Shown in pieces: positions 1 to 7,924 of a DNA stretch of 64,000 nt. Below the pieces are notes generated by a model. It saw only the letters and a program-made list of their open reading frames with translations. It had not been told where the DNA came from and ran no database searches. Location: assembly GCA_036721855.1 (NCBI GenBank), contig DAIMKF010000005.1, positions 1-64,000 on the forward strand, in the 5' to 3' direction. Position 1 is the first letter of the stretch. Every line of letters starts with the position of its first letter. A program made the translations under genes and the position numbers. Source of the DNA: JAHDNZ01 sp036721855 (lineage in GTDB: Bacteria > Bacillota > DTU065).

Positions 1-129
1 TTTTTACTGAATAAAACCTATACCGTCTAGGTGACATTTTCAAAGAATATTGACATAGTATTTCTGAAAAACTTCCAGTTTAACTATCCTAATATTTACC
101 GGAAAATAGAAGGAAGCTGAAGCTCCCTT

Positions 130-783
130 CTATCTATCCTGTGATTCGCGTTTTTCCAAATAACGTTCTAATTTACGTTTAACCCTTTGTAACGCATTAT
201 CAATTGATTTAACATGCCGCTCTAGTTGATCGGCTATCTCCTGGTAGGACTTGCCTTCTAAATAAAACGTCAAAACCTGCCATTCTAAATCACTTAAGAA
301 TTCGCCCATCTTTTTTTCTATGGCATTGAATTCTTCTTGACTAATAACTAATTCTTCCGGATCACTTACCTTGGTTCCTGAGAGAATATCTAACAGTGTA
401 CGGTCAGATTCTTCATCATAGATTGGTTTATTTAACGAGACATAGGAATTTAGGGGGATATGTTTTTGTCTGGTTGCTGTTTTGATTGCTGTAATAATCT
501 GGCGTGTAATACATAATTCCGCAAAGGCACGAAATGATGTCAGCTTTTCAACTCTAAAATCTCTGATAGCTTTGTAAAGACCTATCATGCCTTCTTGGAT
601 AATATCCTCCCGATCTGCACCTATCAGAAAGTATGAACGTGCTTTAGCTCTGACAAAGTTTTTATATTTGTTTATAAGATATTCTAAAGCCATTTCATTG
701 CCACTTCTGGCTAATTCCACTACCTCTTCATCAGGCATATCGTCATAGAGCTCATAGGGTTTTTTTTGTACGGAAGAAATCAC
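130..783 (-). CDS. sigH: RNA polymerase sigma factor SigH (Spo0H-type)
   Basis: Alternative sigma factor of the SigH group, which in spore-forming Firmicutes directs RNA polymerase to transition-phase and early sporulation promoters. Region 2 is visible near residues 25-95 (the stretch around DREDIIQEGMIGLYKAIRDF contacts the -10 element), and region 4 with its helix-turn-helix lies at about 165-210 (KSYQEIADQL, then KSIDNALQRVKRKL). Length near 217 residues is normal. An upstream in-frame TTG at 798 exists, but a GGAGG sits 8 nt before the GTG at 783, so I place the start there. It is the last gene of the minus-strand block after rlmB, and has its own promoter in the gap. Family assignment is firm; a sporulation role is inferred from the family. 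Confidence 0.93.
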   Translation of the reverse strand: MISSVQKKPYELYDDMPDEEVVELARSGNEMALEYLINKYKNFVRAKARSYFLIGADREDIIQEGMIGLYKAIRDFRVEKLTSFRAFAELCITRQIITAIKTATRQKHIPLNSYVSLNKPIYDEESDRTLLDILSGTKVSDPEELVISQEEFNAIEKKMGEFLSDLEWQVLTFYLEGKSYQEIADQLERHVKSIDNALQRVKRKLERYLEKRESQDR

Positions 784-876
784 CCACATCGCCTCCAATA
801 AGGAGAGATTTGTGGAACAATAGGCTTTTTGTTGTCCATAATGTACAACTAAATAACCTGTCCCGATTCATTTATT

Positions 877-906
877 ATTATACCTTATGAAAAACACTAA
901 GGTCAA
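877..906 (-). promoter_or_regulatory. SigA-type promoter of sigH
   Basis: Read on the minus strand, TTGACC (complement of 901-906) and TATAAT (complement of 877-882) are separated by 18 nt. Transcription would begin near 870, giving a leader of about 85 nt before the sigH GTG. It lies in the short gap after rlmB, so sigH can be transcribed apart from the genes upstream. Confidence 0.6.
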
Positions 907-917
907 GCTGTCTTACT

Positions 918-1640
918 TTACCCTCTTAAATCCCTTTGGCGCAGCGCTTCATATAGTATTATACCTGTAGCGACCGAAGCATTAAGAGAAGAGATTTTAC
1001 CGTACATAGGTATTTTGGCTAAAAAGTCACATTTTTCTTTCACAAGACGACTGATACCTTCGCCTTCACTCCCAATAACAATGGCCAAACGACCCCTAAA
1101 ATCGATATCTGTATATAATTTATCAGCCCTATCAGCTGTACCTACCACCCAGATATTACCTTTTTTTAATTTTTCAATTGTCTGGGCAATATTAGTTACC
1201 TTAATAAGAGGTACATACTCTATAGCTCCTGCTGAAGCTTTAATTGTACCAGGTCCAATCGAAACTGAGCGATTCTCAGGTATTATTACCGCATCCACAT
1301 TAGCTGCTTCAGCTGTTCTTAAAATAGCACCAAGGTTATGAGGGTCTTGGATGTGATCTAAAACAACAACCAATGGTTCTTTTAGTCTAATAATTTCCTC
1401 AAGGGTTCTTTGGGGTAGTTCCTTAGTTTGAGCTAGAACACCCTGATGCTTATCGGTTTTGGCCATTTTAACAATTTCAGTATTGGCTAGTCTTATAAGC
1501 GGGATTTTTATCTCTCGACACAAAATTTGGATCTCGTCAATAGTTTTACCACTAGCCGCATGACTAAGATAAACTTTTTGTGCTCTGCCGGAGCGGACAG
1601 CTTCTAAGACAGCGTTTCTGCCTTCAACTTGGTCGGCCAT
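918..1640 (-). CDS. rlmB: 23S rRNA (guanosine-2'-O-)-methyltransferase RlmB
   Basis: SpoU/TrmH-family SPOUT methyltransferase that 2'-O-methylates a guanosine in 23S rRNA using SAM. The N-terminal substrate-binding domain is at about 1-75 (starting EGRNAVLEAVRSG). The three SPOUT motifs are visible: NLGAILRTAEAANVDAV near 102-118, IGSEGEGIS near 190, and LNASVATGIILYEALR near the C terminus, which forms the knot. Length 240 is typical. The ATG follows a GAGGTGG ribosome site. It overlaps the end of mrnC by 17 nt, the usual cysS-mrnC-rlmB arrangement, so the three are probably cotranscribed. Confidence 0.93.
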   Translation of the reverse strand: MADQVEGRNAVLEAVRSGRAQKVYLSHAASGKTIDEIQILCREIKIPLIRLANTEIVKMAKTDKHQGVLAQTKELPQRTLEEIIRLKEPLVVVLDHIQDPHNLGAILRTAEAANVDAVIIPENRSVSIGPGTIKASAGAIEYVPLIKVTNIAQTIEKLKKGNIWVVGTADRADKLYTDIDFRGRLAIVIGSEGEGISRLVKEKCDFLAKIPMYGKISSLNASVATGIILYEALRQRDLRG

Positions 1641-2022
1641 TTACTGCCACCTCTTTCCCTCTTAAAAAGAAGATTCCCATCAGTTCAGCTAATCTGATCT
1701 TCTCATCGGCTAGATAAAGATACCCCAAAATAGCTTCAAAACCGGTGCTATAGGCATATTCCTGATGTGTAGAACTTTTCCTAAAATTACTACAGGAATT
1801 GCGCCCACGGCGGAAGATATCCTGTTCTTTAGCTGTTAACTTCTCCCACAAAGAGGTAATAATCATAGCTTGGGTTTTGGCTGCTACCAACGGAACTGCT
1901 ATATTATGATAATCGCCTGCTTTTCTTAAAGTCTCCTGCATTAGCTGCTTTCTTACATATACTTCCCATAAAGCATCTCCAAGATAGGCCCAAGCAAGAG
2001 GTGAATAGCTGTCTACATCCAT
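1624..2022 (-). CDS. mrnC: Mini-ribonuclease III (MrnC)
   Basis: Small RNase III-like nuclease without a double-stranded-RNA-binding domain, which in Bacillus matures 23S rRNA ends. The RNase III signature is seen as SPLAWAYLGDALWEVYVR at the N terminus, with the catalytic acidic residue in GDA; a second acidic site is in EAILGYLYL near the C terminus. At about 132 residues it matches the Mini-III size. An in-frame ATG at 2043 overlaps cysS, but GGAAGGTGA precedes the ATG at 2022, only 2 nt past the cysS stop, so I prefer that start. It overlaps rlmB at its 3' end. Confidence 0.9.
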   Translation of the reverse strand: MDVDSYSPLAWAYLGDALWEVYVRKQLMQETLRKAGDYHNIAVPLVAAKTQAMIITSLWEKLTAKEQDIFRRGRNSCSNFRKSSTHQEYAYSTGFEAILGYLYLADEKIRLAELMGIFFLRGKEVAVNGRPS

Positions 2023-2024
2023 CT

Positions 2025-3404
2025 TTAGTCTTTCACCTTCCATCTAGTTGCTGAAGCGGTATCCTCTAGGACAATACCGACTTCTAAGAGCTGATCTCTA
2101 ATCTTATCTGCCAGATCCCAGTTTTTTTCATTTTTAGCTTGAATTCTTAGCTCCAGCAATATCTCCATCACCCTACTCAATAGACTTGCCTCAGCTACTT
2201 TTTCTTCTTTCTCTTTTATAATACCTAAAATGCCTCCCAACTCATGCATTAGTTTTAAGGCAGCTCCCAGTCTTTTATCTTTATTCTGTAGATACTGGTT
2301 ACCTAAACGATTGAGATCAAAAAGTACACCAATAGCCCGAGCTGTATTAAAATCATCATCCATGGCATCTTGGAAGCATCTTTCCAATTCACTTAACTCA
2401 CTATAGTCTTGCCAATCTAGAGGTTTGGCCTCTTCTTGCCAACTTCTAAAGGAATTGTTTAATCTTTTTAAACCTTTGGCGCTTTCTTTTAGACCCTCCC
2501 AAGTAAAATTGAGGGGTGTACGATAGTGAGTAGAAAGGATATAAAATCTAATCTCTTCTTTATTACTTTCTTTTAAAAGATCATCTACCGTAACAAAGTT
2601 GCCTAAAGATTTACTCATCTTTTCATTATCGATAGTTATTAGCCCATTATGGATCCAAAAGCGCACAAACTGTTTTTTTGTATAAGCTTCTGACTGGGCT
2701 ATCTCATTTTCATGGTGAGGAAAGATCAAATCTAGGCCGCCACCATGAAAATCAAAACCCTCACCCAACAGGTCTAAAGCCATGGCTGAACACTCGATGT
2801 GCCAGCCGGGTCTGCCCTCTCCCCAGGGTGAAGGCCAACTGATCTCACCTGGTTTGGCACTTTTCCAAAGGGCAAAATCAACAGGATCTTGTTTGTTTTG
2901 CTCAACGGCAAATCTGGTGCCGGCTCGTAGTTCCTCTACATTGCGACCGGAAAGCTTGCCATAGGCAGGGAAACTTTCAACCTTGAAATAGACATCGCCT
3001 GAGGATTCATAAGCATGGCCTCTTTCGATGAGCCCCTTAATCATCTCAATTATCTTTTCAATATATTCACTAACCCTGGGGTAGAAGTCACATCTTGCCA
3101 CACCAAGCTTATCCATAGCTTCTAAATAACGTTTGGAATAATAGTTTGAGATCTCTAAAGCGGAACGCTTTTCTTTTTGCGAGCGGGCAATAATCTTATC
3201 ATCTATATCAGTAAAATTTTGAATAATTTTAACCGAATAGCCCTTGTAATTAAAGTAACGTTTGATTACATCCCAGATAATACTTGGTCTGGCATGGCCA
3301 AGATGAGCCTCATCATATGGAGTAACTCCACAAACATAGACCTTAATTTGGCCTTGGGGAATATATGTTTCTTTTTTCCTCGCTAACGTGTTATAAATTT
3401 GCAT
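2025..3404 (-). CDS. cysS: cysteine--tRNA ligase
   Basis: Class I aminoacyl-tRNA synthetase charging tRNA-Cys. The HIGH-type motif is HLGH at residues 34-37, preceded by the zinc ligand in YVCGVTPY; other zinc-site residues are in GWHIECSAM and HHENEIAQ. The KMSKS motif occurs as NEKMSKSLGNF in the second half, followed by the DALR-like helical C-terminal region. Length about 459 is normal. An earlier in-frame start at 3428 adds eight residues (REVDSPR), but the family starts at MQIYNTL, so I use 3404. It precedes mrnC and rlmB in one operon. Confidence 0.94.
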   Translation of the reverse strand: MQIYNTLARKKETYIPQGQIKVYVCGVTPYDEAHLGHARPSIIWDVIKRYFNYKGYSVKIIQNFTDIDDKIIARSQKEKRSALEISNYYSKRYLEAMDKLGVARCDFYPRVSEYIEKIIEMIKGLIERGHAYESSGDVYFKVESFPAYGKLSGRNVEELRAGTRFAVEQNKQDPVDFALWKSAKPGEISWPSPWGEGRPGWHIECSAMALDLLGEGFDFHGGGLDLIFPHHENEIAQSEAYTKKQFVRFWIHNGLITIDNEKMSKSLGNFVTVDDLLKESNKEEIRFYILSTHYRTPLNFTWEGLKESAKGLKRLNNSFRSWQEEAKPLDWQDYSELSELERCFQDAMDDDFNTARAIGVLFDLNRLGNQYLQNKDKRLGAALKLMHELGGILGIIKEKEEKVAEASLLSRVMEILLELRIQAKNEKNWDLADKIRDQLLEVGIVLEDTASATRWKVKD

Positions 3405-3444
3405 TCTGGGTGAATCCACCTCCCTCATTTAAGAAGCATAACTC

Positions 3445-4575
3445 TTAGATTGACACTAACGCCAAAGCTATTGCTGCAATGCCTTCGCCTTGACCAATGG
3501 AACCTAGCTTTTCTGTTGTACTGGCTTTAATGCTTACCTGCTCTTTTATTATGCCAAGATCATGAGCTATATTTTTTTGCATTTTTTCTTTATATAAAGA
3601 TAGCTTAGGTGTTTCAGCCAATATGGTAGCATCTATATTTTCTATCATAGCACCTTTTTGCTCTAAAAGGGCTTTTATTTGCTTTAGCAGTTCTCTACTT
3701 GATATTCCTTTGAATTTTTGCTCGCAATCTGGAAAATGTTCGCCAATATCACCAAGAGCCAGAGCTCCTAAAAGAGCATCTATGATCGCATGAATCAGTA
3801 CATCGGCATCAGAATGGCCCAAAAGGCCTTTTTTATAGGGGATTTTTACTCCTCCTAAAATAAGATCTCTACCAAGAACTAATTGGTGGATATCAAAGCC
3901 TTGTCCAATTCTGGTTTTCCTTGTTAAAGCTTTAGCCATCTCCCAGTCTGCTTTGGTTGTAATTTTGACATTCCCATAATCTCCCTTAACAAGGATCTGG
4001 TTCTCAAACAACTGAGCATCGTCTGAGACATCTAGCTTGGTAGCTTGGTGTTTAGCCAGAATTTCCTGATAGATAAAGCCTTGCGGGGTCTGTATGGCAT
4101 AGGTAGAGTTTCGATCTAACGAAGCGATAACCTTAAGCTTACTGTCGACCTCTCGAAGAGAATCTATCACTCCTACGCCACAGGTTACAGCCACAGAAGG
4201 CTCTATTCTCTCTAAAACCCTAAGAATTATCTCCTTGGTAACAAAGCATCTTGCTCCATCGTGGATCAGTACTTTCACTGGTTGGATCTTTTCTAAAGCT
4301 AAAAGGCCTTGCCGGACAGATTCTTGTCTAGTATCTCCTCCACAAGTGATAAGTATGGTTTTATTTGCTTCAAATTCTCGAGCTATTGTTTTTATCTCTT
4401 GCAACTCATCTTTATGAGCTACTATAACTATTGTCTTTAACTCCTTTAGGCCGGCAAATGTTTTTAAGGTATGATACACAAGTGGTTTGCCTGCCAAAGG
4501 CAGCAAGATCTTGTTTTGGTTAAATCCCAGGCGTTTACCTTGTCCGGCAGCTAAGATAATTGCCGCATTATTCAT
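3445..4575 (-). CDS. ispDF: bifunctional IspD/IspF (MEP isoprenoid pathway)
   Basis: Fused enzyme for two non-consecutive steps of the MEP isoprenoid pathway. The N-terminal IspD domain (about 1-220, nucleotide-binding LAAGQGKRLG at the start and HDGARCFV near 100) makes CDP-methylerythritol. The C-terminal IspF domain starts at about RIGQGFDIHQL, with metal ligands in the D-x-H pair and LGHSDADVLIHAI, and makes the cyclic diphosphate. Length about 376 is right for the fusion. A GTG four codons upstream overlaps the ribosome site AAGGAAGG, so I choose the ATG at 4575. IspE is not next to it. Separate ispD and ispF genes are commoner in Firmicutes, but fusions are known. Confidence 0.93.
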   Translation of the reverse strand: MNNAAIILAAGQGKRLGFNQNKILLPLAGKPLVYHTLKTFAGLKELKTIVIVAHKDELQEIKTIAREFEANKTILITCGGDTRQESVRQGLLALEKIQPVKVLIHDGARCFVTKEIILRVLERIEPSVAVTCGVGVIDSLREVDSKLKVIASLDRNSTYAIQTPQGFIYQEILAKHQATKLDVSDDAQLFENQILVKGDYGNVKITTKADWEMAKALTRKTRIGQGFDIHQLVLGRDLILGGVKIPYKKGLLGHSDADVLIHAIIDALLGALALGDIGEHFPDCEQKFKGISSRELLKQIKALLEQKGAMIENIDATILAETPKLSLYKEKMQKNIAHDLGIIKEQVSIKASTTEKLGSIGQGEGIAAIALALVSI

Positions 4576-4655
4576 AGATAAAAGCACCTTCCTTTTAAAA
4601 ACCGGCTAGATTTAGCATACCTAATTTTACCAACTTTTGTCTAGCTTTTGGGAAA

Positions 4656-4681
4656 TTAAAAAAACCCGCCAAATTGGCGGG
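4656..4681 (-). terminator. intrinsic terminator after the PIN/TRAM gene
   Basis: The stem CCCGCC (4665-4670) pairs with GGCGGG (4676-4681) around a 5-nt loop; on the minus strand it is followed by a run of seven T (complement of 4658-4664). It would end the carD-PIN/TRAM transcript before ispDF. Confidence 0.75.
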
Positions 4682-4694
4682 TATGAGACCGAAA

Positions 4695-5663
4695 TTATGA
4701 ATGACCTTTGGGTTTGGCAAAAATCATCCGCCCAGCGGCTGTTTGTAACACACTAGTTACTAAAACCTCAACCTCTTCCCCTATAAAACGCTTGCCGCCG
4801 TCGATAACAATCATTGTACCGTCATCGAGATAACCAATACCCTGGCCTGACTCTTTGCCATCTTTAATGACCTGGACATTCATCTCTTCGCCGGGTAAAA
4901 CCACTGGCTTTAGAGCATTTGCCAATTCATTAATATTTAAAACTGAAACTCCCTGGAGTTCGGCCACCTTATTAAGATTATAATCATTAGTAATAACTTT
5001 CCCATTCACTCTTTTAGCTAGATGAACCAGTTTAGCATCGACTTCAATTTCTTCATTTTGGTCGTCACTAATTATTTCCATTTGCATACCGAATTCTTTT
5101 TGCATTTTGTTTAGAATATCAAGTCCACGGCGCCCACGGTTACGTTTTAGAATATCTGAAGAATCAGCTATATGTTGTAATTCTTCTAATACAAACCTTG
5201 GTACAACCAAACGTCCTTCTAAAAAACCTGTGGCACAAATATCGGCAATCCTTCCATCAATAATAACACTGGTATCCAGAATTTTGCAGATCGGTTCGTT
5301 TTTCCGAAATTGTGAGCGCAATTCACTGGATAACCACAGCTCATCTGCTTTGCTAGCTAAAACATCTCCAAAGAGTAGACCAAACAGCAGTGCCAATAGA
5401 ATTGTCAGTGGTTTAATCTGAAAGAAGCTGCCGATTAGAAGCCCCACCACAAAACCTATAAGAAAACCAATTAACATAAAAAAAAGTCTTCTGCCGGGTA
5501 TCTTTTTTAATCGGCTAGCGAACCATCCAATTATAAGTGCTATACAGGCCCCAACACCCATGCCTGCAGCCATACCCCAAAAAAGATACTCTCTACCATG
5601 CTCCCAACCGTAAAACCCACCGGCTACAATTCCCACTGCCAGAGCAAGTATTCTAAGAGCCAC
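4695..5663 (-). CDS. PIN/TRAM-domain membrane protein (YacL family)
   Basis: Integral membrane protein with a cytoplasmic PIN nuclease-like domain and a C-terminal TRAM RNA-binding domain. About four hydrophobic segments fill residues 1-110, with glycine-rich helix pairs such as GFLIGFVVGLLIGSFF. The PIN domain starts at CKILDTSVIIDGRIADI, supplying the first acidic residue; further acidic residues are in LEELQHIAD and in VITNDYNLNKV. TRAM covers the last about 60 residues. The start is GTG with a weak ribosome site. It follows carD by 21 nt, the order found in Bacillus and Clostridia. The substrate is not known for this family; ribonuclease activity is inferred from the PIN fold. Confidence 0.88.
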   Translation of the reverse strand: MALRILALAVGIVAGGFYGWEHGREYLFWGMAAGMGVGACIALIIGWFASRLKKIPGRRLFFMLIGFLIGFVVGLLIGSFFQIKPLTILLALLFGLLFGDVLASKADELWLSSELRSQFRKNEPICKILDTSVIIDGRIADICATGFLEGRLVVPRFVLEELQHIADSSDILKRNRGRRGLDILNKMQKEFGMQMEIISDDQNEEIEVDAKLVHLAKRVNGKVITNDYNLNKVAELQGVSVLNINELANALKPVVLPGEEMNVQVIKDGKESGQGIGYLDDGTMIVIDGGKRFIGEEVEVLVTSVLQTAAGRMIFAKPKGHS

Positions 5664-5684
5664 CCCTTCACCGCCCTTCGATAT

Positions 5685-6191
5685 TCAGTTTTTGTCCTCA
5701 ATCTCTTCGTTGTTTTCTTCGAGGCACTCAATAATTAGTTCTCTCATCTCCTCCTCTTTGGTATCAGTTGACAAGGCTAATTCGGAAACAATTATACGAA
5801 TGGCCTGTTCTAACATTTTCTTTTCTCCTGTAGAAAGACCTTTTTCTTTATCGCGTGAATAGAGATTGCGAGCTACAATAGCAACTTCATTTATATCACC
5901 GGTTTTAATTTTTTCCATATTAGCTCTATAACGGCGGTTCCAGTTGGTGGACATCCGACTTTTACTATCTCTTAGTACATCTAATACCAGATTAGCATCT
6001 TCTCTACCAATTATTTTACGCATACCCAGTTCGGAAACATTATCAACAGGAACCATGAGTTTTAGTTCTCCTACCGGCATATACAGAACATAATAGGACT
6101 TTGTTTCTCCTAAGATTTTTTCTTCTTTTATGTTCTTTACTACACCAGCTCCATGTGTAGGATAAACAACTTTATCGCCAACAGAAAACAC
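5685..6191 (-). CDS. carD: CarD/CdnL family transcription regulator
   Basis: RNA polymerase-interacting factor. In the family the N-terminal Tudor-like domain binds the polymerase beta subunit and the helical C-terminal domain contacts promoter DNA, stabilising open complexes at housekeeping promoters. The family start VFSVGDKVVYPTHGAGVV is clear, and the C-terminal part includes SRMSTNWNRRYRANMEKI. A longer reading frame begins at 6314, but a strong AAAGGGGGG precedes the GTG at 6191 and gives the canonical N terminus, so I start there (168 residues). It leads the carD-PIN/TRAM pair and diverges from the gene at 6429. Confidence 0.9.
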   Translation of the reverse strand: MFSVGDKVVYPTHGAGVVKNIKEEKILGETKSYYVLYMPVGELKLMVPVDNVSELGMRKIIGREDANLVLDVLRDSKSRMSTNWNRRYRANMEKIKTGDINEVAIVARNLYSRDKEKGLSTGEKKMLEQAIRIIVSELALSTDTKEEEMRELIIECLEENNEEIEDKN

Positions 6192-6349
6192 CGCCGCACC
6201 CCCCTTTAACATGCCATATTCAATTTTAATTATAAGGCTTTTTGCTAAATTGGTCAAGAAATTTATTAATTTTAGCACATTACCATTGCTACTGTCAATA
6301 GTTTTGGGCAACATTCTTATTTTTTTGGAAAATTATGATTGAACAATGC

Positions 6350-6379
6350 TTGACATTTCAAGAGCATTATTCTTATAAT
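6350..6379 (+). promoter_or_regulatory. consensus sigma-A promoter
   Basis: A perfect TTGACA (6350-6355) and perfect TATAAT (6374-6379) with an 18-nt spacer lie 50 nt upstream of the small CxC/CxxC protein gene. This is the cleanest vegetative promoter in the window. Confidence 0.8.
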
Positions 6380-6428
6380 TTGTATAGAAATAGGCCTGCC
6401 TAATGTAGACCTGAGGGAGATGATACCC

Positions 6429-6824
6429 ATGGAAAACTTTGACGGCCATAATTTCCAGGAACTTGTTGATAAATATTTAATTAGGCACCGTTCTGTTTTA
6501 GATATTATGACCAAGCTCTCGGAATCAACTGCTAGAACTAATCGAGCTCTTGCCAAGTCAGTTACAATTTGCGGTTGTATTAAGATTAATGCTGAAAAAC
6601 AGATCTTCCCTCCCGATATCAGTTACAGCGAACTACGGGAATATATGCAAAATCATATTGACGGCCAACTTTGTGATTCTTGTCGAGAAGTAATCGAAAA
6701 TGAATTAGGTAGAGCGATCTTCTATCTAGCAGCCCTAAGCGATGCCCTGGATTTAGACTTAAACGAAGTCATGGAAAAAGAAAAGAGAAAACTTGAAGCG
6801 CTTGGAGTCTTTAGCCTTACGTAA
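6429..6824 (+). CDS. conserved small protein with CxC and CxxC motifs (DUF1573-like label)
   Basis: Conserved 131-residue protein that I recognise as a family often found next to disA/carD in Peptococcaceae-type genomes, usually labelled DUF1573 or hypothetical; I am not sure of the label. It is mostly helical. Cysteines occur as CGC near 48-50 and as CDSC near 82-85, a plausible metal- or cluster-binding set. The C terminus YLAALSDALDLDLNEVMEKE is typical of the family. The ATG at 6420 abuts GAGGGAG, so the ATG at 6429, 9 nt beyond it, is the likely start. It has its own consensus promoter and terminator, so it is a single-gene unit. No function is proposed. Confidence 0.75.
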   Translation: MENFDGHNFQELVDKYLIRHRSVLDIMTKLSESTARTNRALAKSVTICGCIKINAEKQIFPPDISYSELREYMQNHIDGQLCDSCREVIENELGRAIFYLAALSDALDLDLNEVMEKEKRKLEALGVFSLT

Positions 6825-6829
6825 AAAAG

Positions 6830-6853
6830 CCCGTGATAAACCACGGGTTTTTT
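6830..6853. terminator. bidirectional intrinsic terminator
   Basis: The stem CCCGTG (6830-6835) pairs with CACGGG (6842-6847), followed by seven T on the plus strand and preceded by six A, so it can also act on the minus strand. It lies between the convergent small gene and disA. Confidence 0.8.
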
Positions 6854-7920
6854 TACAGTAGAGCCTGAGTTTTTATTCTTCTGAGACCTTCTTGTATGGC
6901 CCTTGCTCTAACCTCGCCAATGCCTTCTATAGCATCTAGTTCTTCAATCGAAGCATTAACAATTGACGGCAATTCCGTAAAAAAGTCGACAATATTATTG
7001 ATAACATTTTGGGGTAGTCTGGGAATCTTGGCTAAGATACGGAAACCTTTGGGCGATACAATCTGTTCTAGGGAGTTCATGCTACCGCTATAGCCTAAGG
7101 TTCTGGCAATAGCTCCTAGTTCAAGTAGTTCTTCGGCCGACCATCTTGAAAGCTGCTGCCAGATATCGGCAGCCTTTTTTTCAGCTAAAATTAGGTAGTC
7201 TTCAATTACTAGCTGTCCTTCGTTTTTAACATCAGCCATTAATTCTTCTAGCTGCATCTTTACCAGTCGACCTTCAGTTCCAAGTTCAGTAATATACCTT
7301 TCAATCTCCCAGACAATCTTCTCTACCAGCTGAGCTTTTTGAATCACTACAGCCACATCCAAAACTGTAGCCATATTCTCAAATTCTAAAGATGTAAGTG
7401 TGTTTAAAGTCTGAATTAAAACAGCTCTATACTTTTCTAAGGTCTGCAAAGCCTGATTAGCCTTAGCTAAAATCACACTTACATCTTTAAGAACATATTT
7501 CCATTCGCCTTGGTATAAAGTTATGATGTTTCTTCTTTGCGAAATACTTATAACCAGTGCTCCTGTTTGCTTAGCTATTCTTTCTGCAGTTCTATGCCTG
7601 GTTCCTGTTTCTTTAGACGGCAAAGACGGATCAGGGTGAAGTTGGGTATTGGCATAAAGAATACGCTTGGCATCTGAGCTTAACAAAATTGCTCCGTCCA
7701 TTTTAGCCAATTCATATAACGATGCCGGTGTAAATGAAGTATCGATAAAAAACCCACCATCTGTCAGAGGCAAAACTTCTTCACTGTCGGAAACAACAAT
7801 TAAGGCGCCTGTACGAGCTCGCAGGATATTTTCCAGACCTGCATGCAACTCTGAGCCTGGTGCGACCATACGTATTAGTTCCAGAATCCCTTCATTCCAA
7901 GGAGTATCAAAACTGCCCAA
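6853..7920 (-). CDS. disA: DNA integrity scanning diadenylate cyclase DisA
   Basis: Makes cyclic di-AMP from two ATP; in Bacillus it scans DNA and pauses at branched structures. The DAC domain (about 1-145) shows MDGAILLS and GTRHRTAER, the DGA and RHR catalytic motifs. A central helical linker is followed by a C-terminal helix-hairpin-helix DNA-binding domain (DAIEGIGEVRARAIQEGL). Length 355 is typical. The start is TTG with AGAGGTG 5-6 nt upstream. It follows radA by 4 nt, the usual radA-disA operon, in which the RadA protein is known to affect DisA activity in Bacillus. Confidence 0.95.
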   Translation of the reverse strand: MGSFDTPWNEGILELIRMVAPGSELHAGLENILRARTGALIVVSDSEEVLPLTDGGFFIDTSFTPASLYELAKMDGAILLSSDAKRILYANTQLHPDPSLPSKETGTRHRTAERIAKQTGALVISISQRRNIITLYQGEWKYVLKDVSVILAKANQALQTLEKYRAVLIQTLNTLTSLEFENMATVLDVAVVIQKAQLVEKIVWEIERYITELGTEGRLVKMQLEELMADVKNEGQLVIEDYLILAEKKAADIWQQLSRWSAEELLELGAIARTLGYSGSMNSLEQIVSPKGFRILAKIPRLPQNVINNIVDFFTELPSIVNASIEELDAIEGIGEVRARAIQEGLRRIKTQALL

Positions 7921-7924
7921 TGGA

